Part shown: piece by piece, positions 50,270 to 63,485 of the stretch | Numbering within the stretch: position 1 is the first letter of the stretch | How the letters are laid out: each line of letters opens with the position of its first letter | Assembly (NCBI GenBank): GCA_030867875.1 | Contig: JAOWCC010001634.1 | Coordinates: forward strand, 101,101,321-101,165,320 | From: Actinernus sp. WN-2022 | Taxonomy: Eukaryota > Cnidaria > Anthozoa > Actiniaria > Actinernidae | DNA: 64,000 bases | Direction: 5' to 3' | Program-made: the position numbers and the translations under genes | The notes under the pieces: generated by a model | Seen by the model: only the letters and a program-made list of their open reading frames with translations | Databases searched by the model: none | Told to the model about the DNA's origin: nothing

Positions 50270-51150
50270 GATTTTAGGGTACACAAGTAACTTTGAGAGA
50301 TTCAGGTTAGCTTACAAAAACCACATTTTCGGGTTTTCTACACCAAATACGGCAAAACTGGCACGCTAGTCTTAAAGTACTGGAAGAGACCGTTGTTTTG
50401 ACGTGTAGTACATCGAAATCCATCAAAAGCTCGAGAAATGGCGCCACTTTGAAGATTTTAGGGTACACAAGTAACTTTGAGAGATTCAGGTTAGCTTACA
50501 AAAACCACATTTTCGGGTTTTCTACACCAAATACGGCAAAACTGGCACGCTAGTCTTAAAGTACTGGAAGAGACCGTTGTTTTGACGTGTAGTACATCGA
50601 AATCCATCAAAAGTTCGAGAAATGGCGCCACTTTGAAGATTTTAGGGTACACAAGTAACTTTGAGAGATTCAGGTTAGCTTACAAAAACCACATTTTCGG
50701 GTTTTCTACACCAAATACGGCAAAACTGGCACGCTAGTCTTAAAGTACTGGAAGAGACCGTTGTTTTGACGTGTAGTACATCGAAATCCATCAAAAGCTC
50801 GAGAAATGGCGCCACTTTGAAATTTGTAAGGTACACAAGAATCTTGTGTGCCTTTAAGCTTTAAAAGCCAGTAACTCGTGTTTTTGCCGTTTTCTTGAAA
50901 GGGCAAATGACAGTTGAAGTATTTTCTGGCCTTTCTATCCCATAATTGACTTGACTTAGCTCCATCCCATAATTTCTTTATTTGAGACCTAGAGGTTATG
51001 CTTAGGTTAGAAAAAGGCCATTTTCTGGTATTGTTACTCAAAATACAGGAAACTTCCATCCAGTAAACGCAATCTACATTAAGAGAACGTTGTATTGCCG
51101 TATAGTGCATCGAAATCCATCAAAAGCTCGAGAAATGGCGCCACTTTGAA
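50270..51150 (+). repeat. Unit 48: A word a b a, then S
   Basis: A run 50270-50821, S 50822-51150. Confidence 0.9.
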
Positions 51151-53014
51151 GATTTTAGGGTACACAAGTAACTTTGAGAGATTCAGGTTAGCTTACAAAA
51201 ACCACATTTTCGGGTTTTCTACACCAAATACGGCAAAACTGGCACGCTAGTCTTAAAGTACTGGAAGAGACCGTTGTTTTGACGTGTAGTACATCGAAAT
51301 CCATCAAAAGTTCGAGAAATGGCGCCACTTTGAAGATTTTAGGGTACACAAGTAACTTTGAGAGATTCAGGTTAGCTTACAAAAACCACATTTTCGGGTT
51401 TTCTACACCAAATACGGCAAAACTGGCACGCTAGTCTTAAAGTACTGGAAGAGACCGTTGTTTTGACGTGTAGTACATCGAAATCCATCAAAAGCTCGAG
51501 AAATGGCGCCACTTTGAAGATTTTAGGGTACACAAGTAACTTTGAGAGATTCAGGTTAGCTTACAAAAACCACATTTTCGGGTTTTCTACACCAAATACG
51601 GCAAAACTGGCACGCTAGTCTTAAAGTATTGGAAGAGACCGTTGTTTTGACGTGTAGTACATCGAAATCCATCAAAAGTTCGAGAAATGGCGCCACTTTG
51701 AAGATTTTAGGGTACACAAGTAACTTTGAGAGATTCAGGTTAGCTTACAAAAACCACATTTTCGGGTTTTCTACACCAAATACGGCAAAACTGGCACCCT
51801 AGTCTTAAAGTACTGGAAGAGACCGTTGTTTTGACGTGTAGTACATCGAAATCCATCAAAAGCTCGAGAAATGGCGCCACTTTGAAGATTTTAGGGTACA
51901 CAAGTAACTTTGAGAGATTCAGGTTAGCTTACAAAAACCACATTTTCGGGTTTTCTACACCAAATACGGCAAAACTGGCACGCTAGTCTTAAAGTACTGG
52001 AAGAGACCGTTGTTTTGACGTGTAGTACATCGAAATCCATCAAAAGCTCGAGAAATGGCGCCACTTTGAAGATTTTAGGGTACACAAGTAACTTTGAGAG
52101 ATTCAGGTTAGCTTACAAAAACCACATTTTCGGGTTTTCTACACCAAATACGGCAAAACTGGCACGCTAGTCTTAAAGTATTGGAAGAGACCGTTGTTTT
52201 GACGTGTAGTACATCGAAATCCATCAAAAGTTCGAGAAATGGCGCCACTTTGAAGATTTTAGGGTACACAAGTAACTTTGAGAGATTCAGGTTAGCTTAC
52301 AAAAACCACATTTTCGGGTTTTCTACACCAAATACGGCAAAACTGGCACCCTAGTCTTAAAGTACTGGAAGAGACCGTTGTTTTGACGTGTAGTACATCG
52401 AAATCCATCAAAAGCTCGAGAAATGGCGCCACTTTGAAGATTTTAGGGTACACAAGTAACTTTGAGAGATTCAGGTTAGCTTACAAAAACCACATTTTCG
52501 GGTTTTCTACACCAAATACGGCAAAACTGGCACGCTAGTCTTAAAGTACTGGAAGAGACCGTTGTTTTGACGTGTAGTACATCGAAATCCATCAAAAGCT
52601 CGAGAAATGGCGCCACTTTGAAATTTGTAAGGTACACAAGATCTAGCATGTTTTCACAAAAGGAGCCTTTGAACCTAACACCCCCTTTTGTGAAAACATG
52701 CTAGATCTTGTGTGCCTTTAAGCTTTAAAAGCCAGTAACTCGTGTTTTTGCCGTTTTCTTGAAAGGGCAAATGACAGTTGAAGTATTTTCTGGCCTTTCT
52801 ATCCCATAATTGACTTGACTTAGCTCCATCCCATAATTTCTTTATTTGAGACCTAGAGGTTATGCTTAGGTTAGAAAAAGGCCATTTTCTGGTATTGTTA
52901 CTCAAAATACAGGAAACTTCCATCCAGTAAACGCAATCTACATTAAGAGAACGTTGTATTGCCGTATAGTGCATCGAAATCCATCAAAAGCTCGAGAAAT
53001 GGCGCCACTTTGAA
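51151..53014 (+). repeat. Unit 49: A word b a c d a c d a, then L
   Basis: A run 51151-52622, L 52623-53014, stem-loop 52634-52713. Contains a tandem doubling of a c d (51335-51886 and 51887-52438, period 552). Confidence 0.9.
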
Positions 53015-53590
53015 GATTTTAGGGTACACAAGTAACTTTGAGAGATTCAGGTTAGCTTACAAAAACCACATTTTCGGGTTTTCTACACCAAATACGGCAA
53101 AACTGGCACGCTAGTCTTAAAGTACTGGAAGAGACCGTTGTTTTGACGTGTAGTACATCGAAATCCATCAAAAGCTCGAGAAATGGCTCCACTTTGAAAT
53201 TTGTAAGGTACACAAGATCTAGCATGTTTTCACAAAAGGAGCCTTTGAACCTAACACCCCCTTTTGTGAAAACATGCTAGATCTTGTGTGCCTTTAAGCT
53301 TTAAAAGCCAGTAACTCGTGTTTTTGCCGTTTTCTTGAAAGGGCAAATGACAGTTGAAGTATTTTCTGGCCTTTCTATCCCATAATTGACTTGACTTAGC
53401 TCCATCCCATAATTTCTTTATTTGAGACCTAGAGGTTATGCTTAGGTTAGAAAAAGGCCATTTTCTGGTATTGTTACTCAAAATACAGGAAACTTCCATC
53501 CAGTAAACGCAATCTACATTAAGAGAACGTTGTATTGCCGTATAGTGCATCGAAATCCATCAAAAGCTCGAGAAATGGCGCCACTTTGAA
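53015..53590 (+). repeat. Unit 50: A word T, then L
   Basis: Single A 53015-53198, L 53199-53590, stem-loop 53210-53289. Confidence 0.9.
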
Positions 53591-54534
53591 GATTTTAGGG
53601 TACACAAGTAACTTTGAGAGATTCAGGTTAGCTTACAAAAACCACATTTTCGGGTTTTCTACACCAAATACGGCAAAACTGGCACGCTAGTCTTAAAGTA
53701 CTGGAAGAGACCGTTGTTTTGACGTGTAGTACATCGAAATCCATCAAAAGTTCGAGAAATGGCGCCACTTTGAAGATTTTAGGGTACACAAGTAACTTTG
53801 AGAGATTCAGGTTAGCTTACAAAAACCACATTTTCGGGTTTTCTACACCAAATACGGCAAAACTGGCACGCTAGTCTTAAAGTACTGGAAGAGACCGTTG
53901 TTTTGACGTGTAGTACATCGAAATCCATCAAAAGCTCGAGAAATGGCGCCACTTTGAAGATTTTAGGGTACACAAGTAACTTTGAGAGATTCAGGTTAGC
54001 TTACAAAAACCACATTTTCGGGTTTTCTACACCAAATACGGCAAAACTGGCACGCTAGTCTTAAAGTACTGGAAGAGACCGTTGTTTTGACGTGTAGTAC
54101 ATCGAAATCCATCAAAAGCTCGAGAAATGGCGCCACTTTGAAATTTGTAAGGTACACAAGATCTAGCATGTTTTCACAAAAGGAGCCTTTGAACCTAACA
54201 CCCCCTTTTGTGAAAACATGCTAGATCTTGTGTGCCTTTAAGCTTTAAAAGCCAGTAACTCGTGTTTTTGCCGTTTTCTTGAAAGGGCAAATGACAGTTG
54301 AAGTATTTTCTGGCCTTTCTATCCCATAATTGACTTGACTTAGCTCCATCCCATAATTTCTTTATTTGAGACCTAGAGGTTATGCTTAGGTTAGAAAAAG
54401 GCCATTTTCTGGTATTGTTACTCAAAATACAGGAAACTTCCATCCAGTAAACGCAATCTACATTAAGAGAACGTTGTATTGCCGTATAGTGCATCGAAAT
54501 CCATCAAAAGCTCGAGAAATGGCGCCACTTTGAA
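53591..54534 (+). repeat. Unit 51: A word b a a, then L
   Basis: A run 53591-54142, L 54143-54534, stem-loop 54154-54233. Confidence 0.9.
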
Positions 54535-55110
54535 GATTTTAGGGTACACAAGTAACTTTGAGAGATTCAGGTTAGCTTACAAAAACCACATTTTCGGGTT
54601 TTCTACACCAAATACGGCAAAACTGGCACGCTAGTCTTAAAGTACTGGAAGAGACCGTTGTTTTGACGTGTAGTACATCGAAATCCATCAAAAGCTCGAG
54701 AAATGGCTCCACTTTGAAATTTGTAAGGTACACAAGATCTAGCATGTTTTCACAAAAGGAGCCTTTGAACCTAACACCCCCTTTTGTGAAAACATGCTAG
54801 ATCTTGTGTGCCTTTAAGCTTTAAAAGCCAGTAACTCGTGTTTTTGCCGTTTTCTTGAAAGGGCAAATGACAGTTGAAGTATTTTCTGGCCTTTCTATCC
54901 CATAATTGACTTGACTTAGCTCCATCCCATAATTTCTTTATTTGAGACCTAGAGGTTATGCTTAGGTTAGAAAAAGGCCATTTTCTGGTATTGTTACTCA
55001 AAATACAGGAAACTTCCATCCAGTAAACGCAATCTACATTAAGAGAACGTTGTATTGCCGTATAGTGCATCGAAATCCATCAAAAGCTCGAGAAATGGCG
55101 CCACTTTGAA
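54535..55110 (+). repeat. Unit 52: A word T, then L
   Basis: Single A 54535-54718, L 54719-55110, stem-loop 54730-54809. Last L in the window. Confidence 0.9.
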
Positions 55111-55991
55111 GATTTTAGGGTACACAAGTAACTTTGAGAGATTCAGGTTAGCTTACAAAAACCACATTTTCGGGTTTTCTACACCAAATACGGCAAAACT
55201 GGCACGCTAGTCTTAAAGTACTGGAAGAGACCGTTGTTTTGACGTGTAGTACATCGAAATCCATCAAAAGTTCGAGAAATGGCGCCACTTTGAAGATTTT
55301 AGGGTACACAAGTAACTTTGAGAGATTCAGGTTAGCTTACAAAAACCACATTTTCGGGTTTTCTACACCAAATACGGCAAAACTGGCACGCTAGTCTTAA
55401 AGTACTGGAAGAGACCGTTGTTTTGACGTGTAGTACATCGAAATCCATCAAAAGCTCGAGAAATGGCGCCACTTTGAAGATTTTAGGGTACACAAGTAAC
55501 TTTGAGAGATTCAGGTTAGCTTACAAAAACCACATTTTCGGGTTTTCTACACCAAATACGGCAAAACTGGCACGCTAGTCTTAAAGTACTGGAAGAGACC
55601 GTTGTTTTGACGTGTAGTACATCGAAATCCATCAAAAGCTCGAGAAATGGCGCCACTTTGAAATTTGTAAGGTACACAAGAATCTTGTGTGCCTTTAAGC
55701 TTTAAAAGCCAGTAACTCGTGTTTTTGCCGTTTTCTTGAAAGGGCAAATGACAGTTGAAGTATTTTCTGGCCTTTCTATCCCATAATTGACTTGACTTAG
55801 CTCCATCCCATAATTTCTTTATTTGAGACCTAGAGGTTATGCTTAGGTTAGAAAAAGGCCATTTTCTGGTATTGTTACTCAAAATACAGGAAACTTCCAT
55901 CCAGTAAACGCAATCTACATTAAGAGAACGTTGTATTGCCGTATAGTGCATCGAAATCCATCAAAAGCTCGAGAAATGGCGCCACTTTGAA
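55111..55991 (+). repeat. Unit 53: A word b a a, then S
   Basis: A run 55111-55662, S 55663-55991. Confidence 0.9.
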
Positions 55992-56872
55992 GATTTTAGG
56001 GTACACAAGTAACTTTGAGAGATTCAGGTTAGCTTACAAAAACCACATTTTCGGGTTTTCTACACCAAATACGGCAAAACTGGCACGCTAGTCTTAAAGT
56101 ACTGGAAGAGACCGTTGTTTTGACGTGTAGTACATCGAAATCCATCAAAAGCTCGAGAAATGGCGCCACTTTGAAGATTTTAGGGTACACAAGTAACTTT
56201 GAGAGATTCAGGTTAGCTTACAAAAACCACATTTTCGGGTTTTCTACACCAAATACGGCAAAACTGGCACGCTAGTCTTAAAGTACTGGAAGAGACCGTT
56301 GTTTTGACGTGTAGTACATCGAAATCCATCAAAAGTTCGAGAAATGGCGCCACTTTGAAGATTTTAGGGTACACAAGTAACTTTGAGAGATTCAGGTTAG
56401 CTTACAAAAACCACATTTTCGGGTTTTCTACACCAAATACGGCAAAACTGGCACGCTAGTCTTAAAGTACTGGAAGAGACCGTTGTTTTGACGTGTAGTA
56501 CATCGAAATCCATCAAAAGCTCGAGAAATGGCGCCACTTTGAAATTTGTAAGGTACACAAGAATCTTGTGTGCCTTTAAGCTTTAAAAGCCAGTAACTCG
56601 TGTTTTTGCCGTTTTCTTGAAAGGGCAAATGACAGTTGAAGTATTTTCTGGCCTTTCTATCCCATAATTGACTTGACTTAGCTCCATCCCATAATTTCTT
56701 TATTTGAGACCTAGAGGTTATGCTTAGGTTAGAAAAAGGCCATTTTCTGGTATTGTTACTCAAAATACAGGAAACTTCCATCCAGTAAACGCAATCTACA
56801 TTAAGAGAACGTTGTATTGCCGTATAGTGCATCGAAATCCATCAAAAGCTCGAGAAATGGCGCCACTTTGAA
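55992..56872 (+). repeat. Unit 54: A word a b a, then S
   Basis: A run 55992-56543, S 56544-56872. Confidence 0.9.
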
Positions 56873-57937
56873 GATTTTAGGGTACACAAGTAACTTTGAG
56901 AGATTCAGGTTAGCTTACAAAAACCACATTTTCGGGTTTTCTACACCAAATACGGCAAAACTGGCACGCTAGTCTTAAAGTACTGGAAGAGACCGTTGTT
57001 TTGACGTGTAGTACATCGAAATCCATCAAAAGTTCGAGAAATGGCGCCACTTTGAAGATTTTAGGGTACACAAGTAACTTTGAGAGATTCAGGTTAGCTT
57101 ACAAAAACCACATTTTCGGGTTTTCTACACCAAATACGGCAAAACTGGCACGCTAGTCTTAAAGTACTGGAAGAGACCGTTGTTTTGACGTGTAGTACAT
57201 CGAAATCCATCAAAAGTTCGAGAAATGGCGCCACTTTGAAGATTTTAGGGTACACAAGTAACTTTGAGAGATTCAGGTTAGCTTACAAAAACCACATTTT
57301 CGGGTTTTCTACACCAAATACGGCAAAACTGGCACGCTAATCTTAAAGTACTGGAAGAGACCGTTGTTTTGACGTGTAGTACATCGAAATCCATCAAAAG
57401 CTCGAGAAATGGCGCCACTTTGAAGATTTTAGGGTACACAAGTAACTTTGAGAGATTCAGGTTAGCTTACAAAAACCACATTTTCGGGTTTTCTACACCA
57501 AATACGGCAAAACTGGCACGCTAGTCTTAAAGTACTGGAAGAGACCGTTGTTTTGACGTGTAGTACATCGAAATCCATCAAAAGCTCGAGAAATGGCGCC
57601 ACTTTGAAATTTGTAAGGTACACAAGAATCTTGTGTGCCTTTAAGCTTTAAAAGCCAGTAACTCGTGTTTTTGCCGTTTTCTTGAAAGGGCAAATGACAG
57701 TTGAAGTATTTTCTGGCCTTTCTATCCCATAATTGACTTGACTTAGCTCCATCCCATAATTTCTTTATTTGAGACCTAGAGGTTATGCTTAGGTTAGAAA
57801 AAGGCCATTTTCTGGTATTGTTACTCAAAATACAGGAAACTTCCATCCAGTAAACGCAATCTACATTAAGAGAACGTTGTATTGCCGTATAGTGCATCGA
57901 AATCCATCAAAAGCTCGAGAAATGGCGCCACTTTGAA
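56873..57937 (+). repeat. Unit 55: A word b b e a, then S
   Basis: A run 56873-57608, S 57609-57937. In tandem with unit 56 at 1065-bp period. Confidence 0.9.
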
Positions 57938-59002
57938 GATTTTAGGGTACACAAGTAACTTTGAGAGATTCAGGTTAGCTTACAAAAACCACATTTTCGG
58001 GTTTTCTACACCAAATACGGCAAAACTGGCACGCTAGTCTTAAAGTACTGGAAGAGACCGTTGTTTTGACGTGTAGTACATCGAAATCCATCAAAAGTTC
58101 GAGAAATGGCGCCACTTTGAAGATTTTAGGGTACACAAGTAACTTTGAGAGATTCAGGTTAGCTTACAAAAACCACATTTTCGGGTTTTCTACACCAAAT
58201 ACGGCAAAACTGGCACGCTAGTCTTAAAGTACTGGAAGAGACCGTTGTTTTGACGTGTAGTACATCGAAATCCATCAAAAGTTCGAGAAATGGCGCCACT
58301 TTGAAGATTTTAGGGTACACAAGTAACTTTGAGAGATTCAGGTTAGCTTACAAAAACCACATTTTCGGGTTTTCTACACCAAATACGGCAAAACTGGCAC
58401 GCTAATCTTAAAGTACTGGAAGAGACCGTTGTTTTGACGTGTAGTACATCGAAATCCATCAAAAGCTCGAGAAATGGCGCCACTTTGAAGATTTTAGGGT
58501 ACACAAGTAACTTTGAGAGATTCAGGTTAGCTTACAAAAACCACATTTTCGGGTTTTCTACACCAAATACGGCAAAACTGGCACGCTAGTCTTAAAGTAC
58601 TGGAAGAGACCGTTGTTTTGACGTGTAGTACATCGAAATCCATCAAAAGCTCGAGAAATGGCGCCACTTTGAAATTTGTAAGGTACACAAGAATCTTGTG
58701 TGCCTTTAAGCTTTAAAAGCCAGTAACTCGTGTTTTTGCCGTTTTCTTGAAAGGGCAAATGACAGTTGAAGTATTTTCTGGCCTTTCTATCCCATAATTG
58801 ACTTGACTTAGCTCCATCCCATAATTTCTTTATTTGAGACCTAGAGGTTATGCTTAGGTTAGAAAAAGGCCATTTTCTGGTATTGTTACTCAAAATACAG
58901 GAAACTTCCATCCAGTAAACGCAATCTACATTAAGAGAACGTTGTATTGCCGTATAGTGCATCGAAATCCATCAAAAGCTCGAGAAATGGCGCCACTTTG
59001 AA
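57938..59002 (+). repeat. Unit 56: A word b b e a, then S
   Basis: A run 57938-58673, S 58674-59002. Last e monomer at 58306. Confidence 0.9.
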
Positions 59003-60619
59003 GATTTTAGGGTACACAAGTAACTTTGAGAGATTCAGGTTAGCTTACAAAAACCACATTTTCGGGTTTTCTACACCAAATACGGCAAAACTGGCACGCT
59101 AGTCTTAAAGTACTGGAAGAGACCGTTGTTTTGACGTGTAGTACATCGAAATCCATCAAAAGTTCGAGAAATGGCGCCACTTTGAAGATTTTAGGGTACA
59201 CAAGTAACTTTGAGAGATTCAGGTTAGCTTACAAAAACCACATTTTCGGGTTTTCTACACCAAATACGGCAAAACTGGCACGCTAGTCTTAAAGTACTGG
59301 AAGAGACCGTTGTTTTGACGTGTAGTACATCGAAATCCATCAAAAGTTCGAGAAATGGCGCCACTTTGAAGATTTTAGGGTACACAAGTAACTTTGAGAG
59401 ATTCAGGTTAGCTTACAAAAACCACATTTTCGGGTTTTCTACACCAAATACGGCAAAACTGGCACGCTAGTCTTAAAGTACTGGAAGAGACCGTTGTTTT
59501 GACGTGTAGTACATCGAAATCCATCAAAAGCTCGAGAAATGGCGCCACTTTGAAGATTTTAGGGTACACAAGTAACTTTGAGAGATTCAGGTTAGCTTAC
59601 AAAAACCACATTTTCGGGTTTTCTACACCAAATACGGCAAAACTGGCACGCTAGTCTTAAAGTACTGGAAGAGACCGTTGTTTTGACGTGTAGTACATCG
59701 AAATCCATCAAAAGCTCGAGAAATGGCGCCACTTTGAAGATTTTAGGGTACACAAGTAACTTTGAGAGATTCAGGTTAGCTTACAAAAACCACATTTTCG
59801 GGTTTTCTACACCAAATACGGCAAAACTGGCACGCTAGTCTTAAAGGATTGGAAGAGACCGTTGTTTTGACGTGTAGTACATCGAAATCCATCAAAAGTT
59901 CGAGAAATGGCGCCACTTTGAAGATTTTAGGGTACACAAGTAACTTTGAGAGATTCAGGTTAGCTTACAAAAACCACATTTTCGGGTTTTCTACACCAAA
60001 TACGGCAAAACTGGCACCCTAGTCTTAAAGTACTGGAAGAGACCGTTGTTTTGACGTGTAGTACATCGAAATCCATCAAAAGCTCGAGAAATGGCGCCAC
60101 TTTGAAGATTTTAGGGTACACAAGTAACTTTGAGAGATTCAGGTTAGCTTACAAAAACCACATTTTCGGGTTTTCTACACCAAATACGGCAAAACTGGCA
60201 CGCTAGTCTTAAAGTACTGGAAGAGACCGTTGTTTTGACGTGTAGTACATCGAAATCCATCAAAAGCTCGAGAAATGGCGCCACTTTGAAATTTGTAAGG
60301 TACACAAGAATCTTGTGTGCCTTTAAGCTTTAAAAGCCAGTAACTCGTGTTTTTGCCGTTTTCTTGAAAGGGCAAATGACAGTTGAAGTATTTTCTGGCC
60401 TTTCTATCCCATAATTGACTTGACTTAGCTCCATCCCATAATTTCTTTATTTGAGACCTAGAGGTTATGCTTAGGTTAGAAAAAGGCCATTTTCTGGTAT
60501 TGTTACTCAAAATACAGGAAACTTCCATCCAGTAAACGCAATCTACATTAAGAGAACGTTGTATTGCCGTATAGTGCATCGAAATCCATCAAAAGCTCGA
60601 GAAATGGCGCCACTTTGAA
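59003..60619 (+). repeat. Unit 57: A word b b a a c d a, then S
   Basis: A run 59003-60290, S 60291-60619. The c monomer at 59739 also has a private T109G at 59847 (AAAGGATTGG). Same A word as unit 43, but ending in S rather than L. Confidence 0.9.
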
Positions 60620-61868
60620 GATTTTAGGGTACACAAGTAACTTTGAGAGATTCAGGTTAGCTTACAAAAACCACATTTTCGGGTTTTCTACACCAAATAC
60701 GGCAAAACTGGCACGCTAGTCTTAAAGTACTGGAAGAGACCGTTGTTTTGACGTGTAGTACATCGAAATCCATCAAAAGTTCGAGAAATGGCGCCACTTT
60801 GAAGATTTTAGGGTACACAAGTAACTTTGAGAGATTCAGGTTAGCTTACAAAAACCACATTTTCGGGTTTTCTACACCAAATACGGCAAAACTGGCACGC
60901 TAGTCTTAAAGTACTGGAAGAGACCGTTGTTTTGACGTGTAGTACATCGAAATCCATCAAAAGCTCGAGAAATGGCGCCACTTTGAAGATTTTAGGGTAC
61001 ACAAGTAACTTTGAGAGATTCAGGTTAGCTTACAAAAACCACATTTTCGGGTTTTCTACACCAAATACGGCAAAACTGGCACGCTAGTCTTAAAGTATTG
61101 GAAGAGACCGTTGTTTTGACGTGTAGTACATCGAAATCCATCAAAAGTTCGAGAAATGGCGCCACTTTGAAGATTTTAGGGTACACAAGTAACTTTGAGA
61201 GATTCAGGTTAGCTTACAAAAACCACATTTTCGGGTTTTCTACACCAAATACGGCAAAACTGGCACCCTAGTCTTAAAGTACTGGAAGAGACCGTTGTTT
61301 TGACGTGTAGTACATCGAAATCCATCAAAAGCTCGAGAAATGGCGCCACTTTGAAGATTTTAGGGTACACAAGTAACTTTGAGAGATTCAGGTTAGCTTA
61401 CAAAAACCACATTTTCGGGTTTTCTACACCAAATACGGCAAAACTGGCACGCTAGTCTTAAAGTACTGGAAGAGACCGTTGTTTTGACGTGTAGTACATC
61501 GAAATCCATCAAAAGCTCGAGAAATGGCGCCACTTTGAAATTTGTAAGGTACACAAGAATCTTGTGTGCCTTTAAGCTTTAAAAGCCAGTAACTCGTGTT
61601 TTTGCCGTTTTCTTGAAAGGGCAAATGACAGTTGAAGTATTTTCTGGCCTTTCTATCCCATAATTGACTTGACTTAGCTCCATCCCATAATTTCTTTATT
61701 TGAGACCTAGAGGTTATGCTTAGGTTAGAAAAAGGCCATTTTCTGGTATTGTTACTCAAAATACAGGAAACTTCCATCCAGTAAACGCAATCTACATTAA
61801 GAGAACGTTGTATTGCCGTATAGTGCATCGAAATCCATCAAAAGCTCGAGAAATGGCGCCACTTTGAA
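60620..61868 (+). repeat. Unit 58: A word b a c d a, then S
   Basis: A run 60620-61539, S 61540-61868. Same A word as units 31, 33 and 35, which end in L. Confidence 0.9.
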
Positions 61869-63485
61869 GATTTTAGGGTACACAAGTAACTTTGAGAGAT
61901 TCAGGTTAGCTTACAAAAACCACATTTTCGGGTTTTCTACACCAAATACGGCAAAACTGGCACGCTAGTCTTAAAGTACTGGAAGAGACCGTTGTTTTGA
62001 CGTGTAGTACATCGAAATCCATCAAAAGCTCGAGAAATGGCGCCACTTTGAAGATTTTAGGGTACACAAGTAACTTTGAGAGATTCAGGTTAGCTTACAA
62101 AAACCACATTTTCGGGTTTTCTACACCAAATACGGCAAAACTGGCACGCTAGTCTTAAAGTACTGGAAGAGACCGTTGTTTTGACGTGTAGTACATCGAA
62201 ATCCATCAAAAGTTCGAGAAATGGCGCCACTTTGAAGATTTTAGGGTACACAAGTAACTTTGAGAGATTCAGGTTAGCTTACAAAAACCACATTTTCGGG
62301 TTTTCTACACCAAATACGGCAAAACTGGCACGCTAGTCTTAAAGTATTGGAAGAGACCGTTGTTTTGACGTGTAGTACATCGAAATCCATCAAAAGTTCG
62401 AGAAATGGCGCCACTTTGAAGATTTTAGGGTACACAAGTAACTTTGAGAGATTCAGGTTAGCTTACAAAAACCACATTTTCGGGTTTTCTACACCAAATA
62501 CGGCAAAACTGGCACGCTAGTCTTAAAGTACTGGAAGAGACCGTTGTTTTGACGTGTAGTACATCGAAATCCATCAAAAGCTCGAGAAATGGCGCCACTT
62601 TGAAGATTTTAGGGTACACAAGTAACTTTGAGAGATTCAGGTTAGCTTACAAAAACCACATTTTCGGGTTTTCTACACCAAATACGGCAAAACTGGCACG
62701 CTAGTCTTAAAGTATTGGAAGAGACCGTTGTTTTGACGTGTAGTACATCGAAATCCATCAAAAGTTCGAGAAATGGCGCCACTTTGAAGATTTTAGGGTA
62801 CACAAGTAACTTTGAGAGATTCAGGTTAGCTTACAAAAACCACATTTTCGGGTTTTCTACACCAAATACGGCAAAACTGGCACCCTAGTCTTAAAGTACT
62901 GGAAGAGACCGTTGTTTTGACGTGTAGTACATCGAAATCCATCAAAAGCTCGAGAAATGGCGCCACTTTGAAGATTTTAGGGTACACAAGTAACTTTGAG
63001 AGATTCAGGTTAGCTTACAAAAACCACATTTTCGGGTTTTCTACACCAAATACGGCAAAACTGGCACGCTAGTCTTAAAGTACTGGAAGAGACCGTTGTT
63101 TTGACGTGTAGTACATCGAAATCCATCAAAAGCTCGAGAAATGGCGCCACTTTGAAATTTGTAAGGTACACAAGAATCTTGTGTGCCTTTAAGCTTTAAA
63201 AGCCAGTAACTCGTGTTTTTGCCGTTTTCTTGAAAGGGCAAATGACAGTTGAAGTATTTTCTGGCCTTTCTATCCCATAATTGACTTGACTTAGCTCCAT
63301 CCCATAATTTCTTTATTTGAGACCTAGAGGTTATGCTTAGGTTAGAAAAAGGCCATTTTCTGGTATTGTTACTCAAAATACAGGAAACTTCCATCCAGTA
63401 AACGCAATCTACATTAAGAGAACGTTGTATTGCCGTATAGTGCATCGAAATCCATCAAAAGCTCGAGAAATGGCGCCACTTTGAA
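61869..63485 (+). repeat. Unit 59: A word a b c a c d a, then S
   Basis: A run 61869-63156, S 63157-63485. The c at 62237 is followed by a rather than d, otherwise nearly universal. Confidence 0.9.

Larger units (their letters stand above)
47293..51518 (+). repeat. Higher-order repeat, period 2401 bp, about 1.8 copies
   Basis: T L aba S baa L at 47293-49693. The next copy runs from 49694 as T L aba S b a and departs at 51519 (c where a is expected). Confidence 0.8.
53959..57937 (+). repeat. 3979-bp block, copy 2 of a dispersed pair
   Basis: Same unit order as 39175-43153. Flanked by a on the left and bbea S on the right, so the match ends at different neighbours on each side. Confidence 0.85.
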
